This document shows positions 9,522 through 17,411 of a stretch of 64,000 nt of DNA, in pieces. Source of the stretch: Chryseobacterium sp. Tr-659 (lineage in GTDB: Bacteria > Bacteroidota > Bacteroidia > Flavobacteriales > Weeksellaceae). The stretch is from NCBI RefSeq assembly GCF_011752975.1, contig NZ_VWWP01000002.1:676784-740783 (forward strand), written 5' to 3'. The stretch's first letter is position 1. Every line of letters begins with the position of its first letter. A program made the translations under genes and the position numbers. Below the pieces are notes generated by a model. It saw only the letters and a list, made by a program, of their open reading frames with translations. It did no database searches and was not told where the DNA came from.

Positions 9522-10319
9522 TTACAGCTCAATAAAGTTAACCGCCATTTTATTTTTTGTATTTATATATTGATTGGGAGTCAATCCGATATTATTTTTA
9601 AATGCTTTGATAAGATGAGACTGATCAGAATAACCTGCATCATAGGAAAGTCCTGTCATATTTTTATGGGCAGATTGCTTATTGAGCAGGCTCAAGAAAT
9701 AATGGAGACGAATGATATTTCCATATTTTTTGGGAGATAGCCCCATATGATTTTCAAATTTCCTTTCCAGATGCCGTTCAGAATACCCTGTAAACCTTTC
9801 CAAATCTTTTGATGATACAGAACCTCTATGGGACAGAATATATTGCTGAACTGCGGCTATAAGCTCATAATCTGCATTCATCCTATCAGTTAAAAATTCA
9901 GTAAAGAAAATATTGAGATCATTAATGACAGACAAAGGGTCCGCTTTTTTTAAAAGTTTTTCCTGAAAAGGCTCTAGTTGATTTTTTAAGACATCTTCAA
10001 CAGAGATAATCTGATCACAGACCTCTTTAGCTGAAGCTTTTATCAGCATATTTAAAAAATAAGGCTGAAATACTACGGCTACCAAAGAAAACTCCCCTTT
10101 TGAATAGAAATCTTTGTAACTGCTCAATGCACCATAGAAAAATGAGAGCGGCATACTCTCTCCCGAAAATGGAGAATGCAGATTCATATTTCCGGATAAA
10201 ATAAGCCCGGAACTCCCATCTGTAAACAACCGGACATTCCTCGTATCCTTTCCTGAGTTTTCCAAAAAGATATAATGTCTGATAAACGGAGCAAGATGTT
10301 TTGGAGGTGATATCTGCAT
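9522..10319 (-). CDS. AraC family transcriptional regulator
   Basis: Transcription regulator with a C-terminal double HTH. Seen: 265 residues; the N-terminal sensor part contains a DUF6597-like opening (PPKHLAPFIRHYIFLE), and the HTH region spans about 160-255 with FTGYSERHLERKFENHMGLS and LSYDAGYSDQSHLIKAFK, matching AraC signatures. It precedes the nitrilase-family gene on the same strand with a 64-base spacer. The effector is not deducible. Confidence 0.92.
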   Translation of the reverse strand: MQISPPKHLAPFIRHYIFLENSGKDTRNVRLFTDGSSGLILSGNMNLHSPFSGESMPLSFFYGALSSYKDFYSKGEFSLVAVVFQPYFLNMLIKASAKEVCDQIISVEDVLKNQLEPFQEKLLKKADPLSVINDLNIFFTEFLTDRMNADYELIAAVQQYILSHRGSVSSKDLERFTGYSERHLERKFENHMGLSPKKYGNIIRLHYFLSLLNKQSAHKNMTGLSYDAGYSDQSHLIKAFKNNIGLTPNQYINTKNKMAVNFIEL

Positions 10320-10444
10320 TCTTCAAATGTACATCAATTTCTCTTTTTTAGCAATTAAAGCCTTGCTTATATCATGATGATCTGTATTCTTATACATTCA
10401 AAAATATCTGCTTAATCAGAAAAATCTGCGAGAGATAATAAAAA

Positions 10445-10466
10445 ACGACCCGGAAAGCCGGGTCGT
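10445..10466 (-). terminator. Rho-independent terminator of the DapA-like/thioredoxin operon
   Basis: A perfect GC-rich 9-base stem (ACGACCCGG / CCGGGTCGT) with a 4-base loop. Read on the minus strand it is followed by a T run (complement of 10437-10445), just downstream of the stop at 10486. Confidence 0.9.
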
Positions 10467-10485
10467 CAACACAAGATTAATAATG

Positions 10486-10719
10486 TTATTTCTTCACATC
10501 TTCCATAGATGCTCCGAAATTAATATGAAGTACATTCCCGTTAGGAGTAACTAAAGCCGGCACCGATTTCACTCCCGATTTCTCCGCTTCTCCTATTCTA
10601 TTTCTATCGTTTCCTAAATGAACGATCTCCACATTTTCCAGACCGATAAGATCTATGATATCATGCTCTGCACTTACACAGACAGGACATCCTGCGTGAT
10701 AAAAAATTGACTTTTTCAT
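10486..10719 (-). CDS. Small thioredoxin-like protein (CPVC)
   Basis: Glutaredoxin/thioredoxin-fold mini-protein of 77 residues. Seen: an N-terminal beta strand followed by the redox motif CPVC (YHAGCPVCVSAEHDI) and a cis-proline loop SVPALVT. The ATG at 10719 is chosen; a longer frame with TTG at 10731 would touch the upstream stop and adds only four residues. It lies 12 bases after the DapA-like gene and ends before a strong terminator, so the two are co-transcribed. The partner is unknown. Confidence 0.85.
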   Translation of the reverse strand: MKKSIFYHAGCPVCVSAEHDIIDLIGLENVEIVHLGNDRNRIGEAEKSGVKSVPALVTPNGNVLHINFGASMEDVKK

Positions 10720-10731
10720 AAGTTGTCTCAA

Positions 10732-11616
10732 TTAATGATGAATGGTTTTAATAATATTTCTTAATTCTTCCGTTTCTTTTTCATGAAGAGGTTTTAAAGG
10801 ACTTCTCAGATTTCCGCCTTCTTCACCCAAAATATTCAGACCTGCCTTAACTGCTCTTGGCAGCCCTTTATTAACAATAAACTTTAGAAGATCAAACTGC
10901 TTATAGAAAACATCTTTTGCTTTTTCAAGATTACCTTCTTCTACAGCATTATAAAGACTAATGTTAAGCTCAGGAATGAGATTGGGAGCCGCCGTACACC
11001 AGCCTCTTGCTCCGGCAGAGAAAGCCGCCAACGCCAAAGGATTGGAACCGTTATAGAACGCGACATCTTCCCCCAGCTCTTTTCTCAAATAATGCATTCT
11101 CTGTACATCTCCCGTACTTTCTTTAATCATTGTTACGTTTGGAATTTCGAGCAGTCTCTTCAACAAAGCCGGAGACATATCTACTCCACTGGTTGCAGGA
11201 TTATTATAAGCCATAATTGGGATAGAGATTTTGCTGGCTACAGCATCATAGTGTGCAACAATTTCATCATCAGTCAGTTTCCAATAACTCATAGGAATAA
11301 TCATCACTGCCTCAGCGCCAGCCTTTTCAGCGAACTTTGCGTGATGGATTGTTTTCTCTGTGGTAAGATTGGAGACCCCAACAAGAGTCGGTATTCTTCC
11401 ATTTACCTGTTGTATGGTGGCTTCAGTAACCGCTTCTTTTTCTTCATCAGAAAGATACGGCATTACTCCTGTGCTTCCCAGCGGGGCAATTCCGTGGCTT
11501 CCGGAAGTAACCAGCCTTTCTACCAGATGTTTAAAAAGAGGAATATCTACTTTTTCTTTATCATCAAAGGGAGTAATTGGATAAGCAATAATGCCTTTAA
11601 ATGGAACATTTTTCAT
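10732..11616 (-). CDS. Dihydrodipicolinate synthase family lyase
   Basis: Class I aldolase of the DapA/NanA family, which condenses or cleaves pyruvate-type substrates through a Schiff base. Seen: 294 residues with the family's GSTGVMPYLS motif (equivalent of GTTGE), YNNPATSGVDMS and the Schiff-base lysine in MIKESTGDV. GSTG with MPYL rather than GEa/tL argues against the lysine-pathway DapA. Neighbours (thioredoxin-like protein, cupin, MocR regulator) suggest a catabolic or detoxification role; the substrate is unknown. Confidence 0.88.
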   Translation of the reverse strand: MKNVPFKGIIAYPITPFDDKEKVDIPLFKHLVERLVTSGSHGIAPLGSTGVMPYLSDEEKEAVTEATIQQVNGRIPTLVGVSNLTTEKTIHHAKFAEKAGAEAVMIIPMSYWKLTDDEIVAHYDAVASKISIPIMAYNNPATSGVDMSPALLKRLLEIPNVTMIKESTGDVQRMHYLRKELGEDVAFYNGSNPLALAAFSAGARGWCTAAPNLIPELNISLYNAVEEGNLEKAKDVFYKQFDLLKFIVNKGLPRAVKAGLNILGEEGGNLRSPLKPLHEKETEELRNIIKTIHH

Positions 11617-11658
11617 GTAATTCTTTGTTTAAAAGTTGAAATAATTTTTGGGAAGATT

Positions 11659-11753
11659 AAACCATTAAGAAATGAGAAAGCGGCTATGAATGTTAAGTTA
11701 AATTGGAATATTTGAAGCTTTCCTGTATTCCACATACTTTCTTAATGGCTTAA
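11659..11753. repeat. Small inverted-repeat element between DapA-like and cupin genes
   Basis: An 11-base perfect inverted repeat, CCATTAAGAAA at 11662-11672 and TTTCTTAATGG at 11738-11748, bounds about 65 bases of non-coding sequence. The layout looks like a short MITE-like dispersed element. It may double as a terminator for the upstream minus-strand gene. Dispersal elsewhere in the genome cannot be tested here. Confidence 0.45.
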
Positions 11754-11760
11754 ATCAATG

Positions 11761-12216
11761 TTAAAGATCTCTGCCTTCTTCCTCTCTTAGGGCAACTCCC
11801 AGATTTTGTAACTGAGGAGCATTTTCGCAGGCGATATATTTGGCAGGTTCGGTATCGCTTAGATTCTGGTGTTTATGCCATGCCCATGAAGGAATATATA
11901 CAGCATCTCCAGCTTCCCAATGTACTCTTTCATCCTCAACCTCTGTCCAGCCTTTACCTTCAATCACAAACAGAACAGTTTCATAAGTATGACGGTGTCT
12001 GTTGGTTTGTTGTCCGGGTAATAAACCTCCGATCGTCATACTGACATTTTTACTTGGAAGATCCACAAAGAACACCGGGTGTTTTCTTTCTGTTGAAAAC
12101 TGGTTGTGTTCCCCGGCATTTTCTACATTTTTATGAAGCAAATGACTCGGTTTTACATACTTTGGTCTTGCAAATGTTTCGTGAAAATCTTTTGAACTAA
12201 ATTGTTTCTTATCCAT
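11761..12216 (-). CDS. Cupin-domain protein
   Basis: Single-domain cupin, a small beta-barrel that binds a metal. Seen: 151 residues; motif 1 is GQQTNRHRHTYETVLFVIEGKG with His and Glu ligands, and motif 2 is GDAVYIPSWAWHKHQN. Start at ATG 12216 (MDKKQF); a longer frame begins with TTG at 12258 and runs into the promoter region of the divergent gene. It is divergent from a MocR regulator (gap 101 bases) that probably controls it. Dioxygenase or isomerase activity is possible but not resolvable. Confidence 0.85.
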   Translation of the reverse strand: MDKKQFSSKDFHETFARPKYVKPSHLLHKNVENAGEHNQFSTERKHPVFFVDLPSKNVSMTIGGLLPGQQTNRHRHTYETVLFVIEGKGWTEVEDERVHWEAGDAVYIPSWAWHKHQNLSDTEPAKYIACENAPQLQNLGVALREEEGRDL

Positions 12217-12247
12217 GATTTTAAAATTATTATGGTTTTGTGCTTTA

Positions 12248-12316
12248 TTGCATGACAAAATTATTTTATATTTGGACTGTTTAAATGATTCAGTTTTTAC
12301 ATAAATAAGTAGTCCA
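12248..12316 (+). promoter_or_regulatory. Promoter and candidate MocR sites between cupin and MocR genes
   Basis: A -7 element TATATTTG lies at 12267-12274 with TTG at 12248-12250 upstream, reading toward the MocR gene. The arms TGGACT (12273-12278) and AGTCCA (12311-12316) form an inverted pair flanking the probable start site, the kind of TGGACT-like site used by PdxR/MocR proteins. Operator identity is inferred. Confidence 0.5.
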
Positions 12317-12317
12317 G

Positions 12318-13751
12318 ATGTTACGTCCTTGGAAATTAGAATTAGAAATTGATAAAAAGCTTGATAAAGCAGTTTATCTACAGATTGCAGATACCATTAT
12401 TGCTGATATTCGTTCAGGCAGACTGAAAGCCGGAGATGCTCTCCCCGGAAGCAGAAATCTTGCTCTAACCCTGAAAATCAATAGAAATACGGTTGTAGAA
12501 GCTTTTCAGGTATTGATTAATGAAGAATGGGTTATCTCTAAAGAGCGAAAAGGAATTTTCGTATCTGATAAACTTCCGGCATTACATGAACACCGGACCC
12601 ATAGGATGAATGATGACCATAATCCATCAGTGATGTCAAATCAGATATTCATCAATTTTGATGATGGCCACCCTGATAGTAAAATTGCACCTGTAACCGA
12701 ACTGGCAAGAGCTTACAGACAAATCTTCGGTATAAAAGCAAAGTGGCAGATGATGGGTTACGGGGATGAACATGGTGATACGGAATTTCGGAAAATGATT
12801 ACACAAATGCTCAATCATCAGCGGGGAATGCAGATTCATGAAAATGAAATTTCAATCACCAGAGGGAGCCAGATGGGAATGTTTCTTACTGCTCAAACCC
12901 TTCTTACTTCCGGTGATGAGGTAATTGTAGAAGATCCCGGATATAAACCGGCATGGCAGGCATTCGAGTATGCAGGAGCAAAGCTTTTACCCGTTTCCGT
13001 AGATAAGGAAGGAATCAGTATTGAAGCTATAGAAAAACTTTTACAGCAGCACCAACATATAAAGGCAATTTACATTACTCCACACAGACAATACCCTACG
13101 ACCGCTACTTTAAGCCTATCCAGAAGGTTAAGACTGATTGAGATTTCCAATGAGTACAATATCACAATTATTGAAGATGACTATGATAATGAATTTCATT
13201 TTGGCTACCGTCCTATTCTTCCTGTTTCAAGTTTTCCGGAGCTTAAGAATTATGTATATATCGGAACATTGAGTAAAGTAGTTGCTCCGGCACTCAGAAT
13301 CGGCTATCTCGCAACAAAAAATCAGGAACTGCTAAACAAAATAGGAAGTCTGAGAAAGATTATTGATGTACACGGAGATGTTATTATGGAGCAGGCCGTT
13401 TTACAGCTGATTAAGGAGGGTGCTGTAAAAAAACATATCAAGAAGGCTACCGTTCATTACAAAAACAAAAGAGATTTTGTTTACGGTTTATTGAATAAAT
13501 ATATGAAGGATATTGCAGATTTCACTTTACCTGAAGGGGGGCTGGCTTTTTGGATCGTGCCTAAGCATAAACTGGACTGGGATAAAGCAACGAACTTACT
13601 CCTTGAAAAAAATATCAGGATCATTCATCCGAAACAATACAGCCAGAATCCTATCAACGGGTTCAGATTGAGTTATGGTGCACTTTCTGAAGATCAATTA
13701 GCACAAAGTATACCTGTTATTTCAGAGGTCTTTACAAAATTATCCGAATAA
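12318..13751 (+). CDS. MocR-type regulator (GntR HTH + PLP aminotransferase domain)
   Basis: Transcription factor that uses a pyridoxal-phosphate aminotransferase-like domain as sensor. Seen: 477 residues; winged HTH at about 15-80 (YLQIADTIIADIRSGRLKAG), then a fold-type I domain with AIYITPHRQYPT, EDDYDNEFHF and the PLP-binding lysine in GTLSKVVAPALRIGYL. Length fits the MocR family. It is divergent from the cupin gene and followed by a long bidirectional terminator. It could respond to PLP or an amino compound. Confidence 0.92.
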   Translation: MLRPWKLELEIDKKLDKAVYLQIADTIIADIRSGRLKAGDALPGSRNLALTLKINRNTVVEAFQVLINEEWVISKERKGIFVSDKLPALHEHRTHRMNDDHNPSVMSNQIFINFDDGHPDSKIAPVTELARAYRQIFGIKAKWQMMGYGDEHGDTEFRKMITQMLNHQRGMQIHENEISITRGSQMGMFLTAQTLLTSGDEVIVEDPGYKPAWQAFEYAGAKLLPVSVDKEGISIEAIEKLLQQHQHIKAIYITPHRQYPTTATLSLSRRLRLIEISNEYNITIIEDDYDNEFHFGYRPILPVSSFPELKNYVYIGTLSKVVAPALRIGYLATKNQELLNKIGSLRKIIDVHGDVIMEQAVLQLIKEGAVKKHIKKATVHYKNKRDFVYGLLNKYMKDIADFTLPEGGLAFWIVPKHKLDWDKATNLLLEKNIRIIHPKQYSQNPINGFRLSYGALSEDQLAQSIPVISEVFTKLSE

Positions 13752-13792
13752 GCAGAGTGCTGATAGGTTTGAAAAACTTTTTATCATCTCTC

Positions 13793-13851
13793 ACAGATTA
13801 AAAAAATCAAGAAGGTATACTTAGAAAACCAGCATAATTTTTTTAATCTGT
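13793..13851. terminator. Bidirectional terminator with long A/T stem
   Basis: A perfect 15-base stem, ACAGATTAAAAAAAT at 13793-13807 with its complement at 13837-13851, lies between convergent genes. The stem brings its own U tracts in either direction. Confidence 0.75.
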
Positions 13852-13877
13852 AAGAGTGTTTCAGAATAATAACCCAA

Positions 13878-15014
13878 CTATTCCACTTCAAAAATAGCCT
13901 GGATCTCCACTGAAGAATTTACAGGGATAGATGAAGCTCCTAATGTAGCTCTCGCATGTTTCCCTTTTTCTCCAAAAACCTCAACAGTAAGATCAGAAGC
14001 TACATTCATCAGATCAGCATGTTTAGTATAATCATCTTTGGTATTGAAAATTCCCGTAAGCTGAACGCATTGCTTCACCTTGCTTAAATCTCCTCCAACA
14101 GCTTCATTCAATACAGAAATGACATTAAGCATTGTTACTTTTGTAGCATCTTTTACCTGCTGTTCATTTACTTCAACGCCCAGCTTTCCAGGATTGAAAA
14201 TTTTTCCGTCCTTTAAAGCCACCTGGTTAATAAATACCAGATTCCCTGAACGTACGAAAGGCTGATAATTTCCCGCAGGCTTTGGAACTTGTGGGAGCAT
14301 AATATTTTTCTGTTTTAAAACCTCACTGAAATTCTGATGATTCTCAACAACTAATACCGTTTTTTTAGGGTGTGTATCCTTTAACGCCAATGCTATTTTC
14401 GCAAAGTTTTTCCCCTGAAGTTCAGCGATATTTCTTTCTCCTTTTGTAGGCCTTTCAACATCTTTTAAGGAAGCCATACTTGTTATTCCCAAAACACTGT
14501 TGCCCTGTGGAATTGCCTTATTAAGCTCTTCCGTTCCACGGATTCCGTTGGGTACCATTATCATTCCATGTACAGCAAGACTGTTCCAGAATGCCTGAAG
14601 TGCCAGTTCCTTTCCTGCCCCACTCCCTGCTGACATGAAAACGGTTGCCGGAATTCCTTCTAAAGCATGATGAGTCCAGATATCTACTGTTTTAGATAAG
14701 AATTCACTCATTCCGGTACTGATATTTCCAAAATACACAGGAGAGCCAAAAGCAATCCCATCATAGCCGGGAAGCTCTTCCACTGTAGCTACAGGCAGGT
14801 TTTTAAGATTAGGATTTTGGGATGCTTTTACTAATTTAATATAAGGAATAGCATTGTTTCCACTTTCAATTCCTTTGGCTATTTCTTTAGCCAACTCATA
14901 GGTTCCGCCTTGATCCGAATGAATCAGAACCAATATTTTCGCTTTATTTTGTGCCATGATGCTGGTGATATTAGATAATAAAATTAAGATAAAAAAAAGA
15001 CATCGTTTTTTCAT
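13878..15014 (-). CDS. Exported flavodoxin-like / RidA-like fusion protein
   Basis: Two enzyme domains behind a signal peptide. Seen: 378 residues; signal peptide about 1-21 ending ...SIMAQ; residues about 25-205 are a WrbA/NAD(P)H:quinone oxidoreductase-type flavodoxin fold (GSPVYFGNISTGMSEFL, FMSAGSGAGKELALQ); residues about 235-378 are a RidA/YjgF/UK114-like domain (SGNLVFINQVALKDGK ... VEIQAIFEVE). The Rid arginine that binds the imine/acid substrate is probably in GKHARATLGASSIP. The gene is divergent from an AraC regulator. Both domains are normally cytoplasmic single proteins, so the exported fusion is unusual; the joint function is unknown. Confidence 0.85.
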   Translation of the reverse strand: MKKRCLFFILILLSNITSIMAQNKAKILVLIHSDQGGTYELAKEIAKGIESGNNAIPYIKLVKASQNPNLKNLPVATVEELPGYDGIAFGSPVYFGNISTGMSEFLSKTVDIWTHHALEGIPATVFMSAGSGAGKELALQAFWNSLAVHGMIMVPNGIRGTEELNKAIPQGNSVLGITSMASLKDVERPTKGERNIAELQGKNFAKIALALKDTHPKKTVLVVENHQNFSEVLKQKNIMLPQVPKPAGNYQPFVRSGNLVFINQVALKDGKIFNPGKLGVEVNEQQVKDATKVTMLNVISVLNEAVGGDLSKVKQCVQLTGIFNTKDDYTKHADLMNVASDLTVEVFGEKGKHARATLGASSIPVNSSVEIQAIFEVE

Positions 15015-15072
15015 GCTGAATAAAGATATAAATTGATATTGTTGATTTGTTTATATTAACTTCTTATATGCT

Positions 15073-15119
15073 TTTTCAACTCAGAATGAATCAAAATCTA
15101 ATAACTTCTGAGTTGAAAA
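15073..15119. promoter_or_regulatory. 14-base inverted repeat in divergent promoter region
   Basis: TTTTCAACTCAGAA (15073-15086) and its perfect complement (15106-15119) flank 19 bases between the fusion gene and the AraC gene. A -7-like TAAATTTG at 15164-15171 faces the AraC gene. The repeat could be a regulator site or a leader hairpin for the fusion gene; which one is not decidable here. Confidence 0.5.
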
Positions 15120-15197
15120 TATCTATTAGATTGATAATACAAAATTAGTATTGGCGTTTTTATTAAATTTGCCAAAAAATATATACAAAACGACAAC

Positions 15198-16004
15198 ATG
15201 AAATGTGGCCTGACAGAAAAAACGGAAAACCATTTTGTAGATACAATTGAAAAAGAAGCATATGTTTGGTGTGAGAAAAATTGGAAACATGATGACCATG
15301 AACATAACCACAACCGGGCCCAGCTTACTTTTGTAGAGGAAGGTTATCAGTATTTTCATATTGATCAGAAAATTTATATTGTTCCTCAACATCACGTGAT
15401 CTGGATTCCATCCGGAAAAGCCCATAAAATTACATCTGAAGCGCAAACCGTAAATCTGATGGTATTTTTATTTAAGACTGTTTTTGAAGATGAATTTTAT
15501 CAGAATGTACAGGTTTTTGCTGTTCCTTCTGTCTTAAAAGAAATGCTGCTTTATGCCTCCAAATGGAACCAGTCTCTGATTGAAAATGAAGAACAGGATA
15601 TCTTTTTTAAAGCTATTTTAAAGAGTCTTCCTAATTTCTGTAAAGAAAGCAATGGCTTGGAAATTCCCGTACCAGCTGATACCCGATTGATTCCTGTCTG
15701 CCAGGATATCAATTCCAATTTTAAATACAATCTTGATATTGATTCATTGGCTGAAAAAGCACAGATGTCTGTAAGAAGCCTTCAAAGAACCTTTAAAAAA
15801 GAAACAGGAATCACGCTGCAAAAATACTTGCAGCTCACGAGGATTTTAAAAAGTATAGAATTAATAGATACTAAAAAATATACCTTAAGCGAAGTAGCCT
15901 TTAGAATTGGATATCAAAGTCTGTCAGCCTTTACTTTATCTTACTTTGCAGTCATGAAAACAAAGCCAAGGCTAAATAAGTATAAAAATAATGCGGAAGT
16001 TTAA
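15198..16004 (+). CDS. AraC family regulator with N-terminal cupin domain
   Basis: Seen: 268 residues; the N-terminal cupin-like sensor (HDDHEHNHNRAQLTFVEEG ... HHVIWIPSGKAH) is followed by a C-terminal AraC double HTH (LAEKAQMSVRSLQRTFKKET and LSEVAFRIGYQSLSAFTLSY). It is divergent from the flavodoxin-Rid fusion with a 183-base shared region that holds an inverted repeat, so this is the likely regulator of that gene. The effector is unknown. Confidence 0.9.
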   Translation: MKCGLTEKTENHFVDTIEKEAYVWCEKNWKHDDHEHNHNRAQLTFVEEGYQYFHIDQKIYIVPQHHVIWIPSGKAHKITSEAQTVNLMVFLFKTVFEDEFYQNVQVFAVPSVLKEMLLYASKWNQSLIENEEQDIFFKAILKSLPNFCKESNGLEIPVPADTRLIPVCQDINSNFKYNLDIDSLAEKAQMSVRSLQRTFKKETGITLQKYLQLTRILKSIELIDTKKYTLSEVAFRIGYQSLSAFTLSYFAVMKTKPRLNKYKNNAEV

Positions 16005-16030
16005 TGGAGAGAAGCAAACCGATTTTGTTG

Positions 16031-16531
16031 TTATTTTAAGATCAGTAATCTGTTGAGCTCACTTTTAAAACATCCTAGAATAAATTCTGTATAATAAATC
16101 TGTGCATTCAGCGCTTGGGTTCTTGGGTGCAATTCTAATTTTTTGGTTAAAATAATCTCTCCTTTATACGAAAATGAGAAATAAGTGAAAATTTTGTATG
16201 CAGAACTGCGGACGGGTGTACAATAACCTGTTGTTGAAATAGACCAGTCAGACTCAAAGAGCCTGGCAACATTCAGGGCCATTGTTCCCGCAATACTGCC
16301 TGATACACATCCGCAATCTTCAGCATCTTCTTCTTCAACATTTAACAGTCTGACTTTTTCTGGTAAAGTGTATGCTGTTATTCCGCCCTTGTAAAACACA
16401 GGTGCATTGGGCATTTGTGAAAAAGCAAGCTGTAAACATCCTGAAGTAACACTTTCAGCAATTGAAATGGTTTCATCTATACTTATAAGTGATTGGCTTA
16501 TATATTCAAGAAGATTCTTTTGAAATTCCAT
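16031..16531 (-). CDS. CinA C-terminal domain amidohydrolase
   Basis: Stand-alone CinA/PncC-type domain that deamidates nicotinamide mononucleotide to nicotinate mononucleotide. Seen: 166 residues with SIAESVTSGCLQLAFS near the N-terminus (catalytic serine region), FYKGGITAYTLPEKV, and TTGYCTP where canonical members have TG.AGP. The motif divergence at STTGYCTP means activity should not be assumed. It shares the pyridine nucleotide theme with pncA at 25.0 kb. Confidence 0.8.
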   Translation of the reverse strand: MEFQKNLLEYISQSLISIDETISIAESVTSGCLQLAFSQMPNAPVFYKGGITAYTLPEKVRLLNVEEEDAEDCGCVSGSIAGTMALNVARLFESDWSISTTGYCTPVRSSAYKIFTYFSFSYKGEIILTKKLELHPRTQALNAQIYYTEFILGCFKSELNRLLILK

Positions 16532-16591
16532 AATATTATTTTTAAAAGAAATTAAACGAAATCGAACTTAATATCCGCAATGAAAAGGATA

Positions 16592-16626
16592 AAAAAGCTG
16601 CTGAATAAAATAGACTGCAGCTTTTT
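16592..16626 (-). terminator. Rho-independent terminator
   Basis: AAAAAGCTGC (16592-16601) pairs perfectly with 16617-16626. On the minus strand it follows the 126-residue protein gene (stop at 16710) and ends in a T run. Confidence 0.7.
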
Positions 16627-16709
16627 GATATATAAAGTGGTGAAAAGGATTGATCCGTTTTTATTACATTTTCATAGCTTGATTCAATGTACTTTATGAA
16701 TCTATTTTT

Positions 16710-17090
16710 TTACTCCTGATTACCCTTTTCAAGCATCATAAGAAATCTATTAATATACTCCTCTTCTTTTACAACCTTATAGTAAGCGGTTTTAGCATAG
16801 AGTGTAAAAGATGGTTCTTCAACTTCTATTTTTGTCTCCATATCGGTAATATTCACTAGATTTTTCATGTGGAACTCACGGATATGTAAAATATATTCTT
16901 TAATATGAGTGTCTATGACGTTTTTCATAACTTCACATGTTGCATTCTTTCTGATCTTTTCTAATGATTTGATCAGAAAAGCCGTAACTCCGTAAGAGTT
17001 AATAATAACAGGAAATAACGATTGATTTTCCAAAACATTATTTTTATCATTCAGCCCGGAATGCTGTAAAGTCTCATTTTCAAATATCAT
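16710..17090 (-). CDS. Hypothetical helical protein
   Basis: Not recognised. 126 residues, predicted mostly helical, no signal peptide or membrane segment, with a central charged stretch (KNVIDTHIKEYILHIREFHM). It starts 29 bases after the stop of a 44-residue ORF on the same strand, and an FNR-like box with a -7 element lies upstream of both, so the two probably form an operon next to the tandem Crp/Fnr genes. Function unknown. Confidence 0.65.
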   Translation of the reverse strand: MIFENETLQHSGLNDKNNVLENQSLFPVIINSYGVTAFLIKSLEKIRKNATCEVMKNVIDTHIKEYILHIREFHMKNLVNITDMETKIEVEEPSFTLYAKTAYYKVVKEEEYINRFLMMLEKGNQE

Positions 17091-17119
17091 ATTAAATAGG
17101 CATTAGTTTTCAGAAGCTT

Positions 17120-17254
17120 TTAAATACTGTTATTTATTTGGTATATATACAAGCCGGCCTGCTTTTGAAACCACTTCTCAGATTGATAGCTTTGATAAGG
17201 TCTTCTATTTAGCTTACCGTCGATATCTCCGGTTTTATGGTTAAAATAAGCCAT
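17120..17254 (-). CDS. Candidate small protein, 44 residues
   Basis: ORF below usual length cut-offs: ATG at 17254, TAA at 17120-17122, starting MAYFNHKTGDIDGK and ending QINNSI. It is basic and aromatic-rich, with no membrane helix. Support is contextual: a -7 element TAATTTTG (17364-17357) and an FNR-type box centred about 42 bases before the predicted start site lie upstream, and the 126-residue gene follows after 29 bases. The ATG lies inside a perfect 12-base stem. No family recognised. Confidence 0.5.
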   Translation of the reverse strand: MAYFNHKTGDIDGKLNRRPYQSYQSEKWFQKQAGLYIYQINNSI

Positions 17255-17276
17255 ATATTTTTTCTATATGGCTTAT
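17246..17276 (-). promoter_or_regulatory. Hairpin enclosing the start codon of the 44-residue ORF
   Basis: 12-base perfect inverted repeat (17246-17257 / 17265-17276, loop 17258-17264). In the minus-strand transcript the ATG at 17254-17252 sits in the 3' arm, so the fold would hide the start codon. Alternative: a terminator-like stem, although no T run follows on the minus strand. Confidence 0.45.
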
Positions 17277-17356
17277 CAGGTATAATTTATCTTTTTGCAG
17301 AAAATTGATTTTCTATTTTCCCAGTTGTTATTGTAACACACTGAAAATTAGCTAAT

Positions 17357-17399
17357 CAAAATTACAATAAAATAATTCACTTTTTTATGATCTTGATCA
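17357..17399 (-). promoter_or_regulatory. FNR/Crp-type box and promoter for the small-ORF operon
   Basis: TGATCTTGATCA at 17388-17399 fits the FNR core TGAT-N4-ATCA and is part of a larger perfect inverted repeat (17386-17401). On the minus strand a -7 element TAATTTTG (17364-17357) follows. With a start near 17351 the box centre is about -42, the class II activator position. The two Crp/Fnr proteins encoded next door are the obvious candidates; binding is inferred. Confidence 0.6.
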
Positions 17400-17411
17400 T
17401 ACTTCAGAAGA

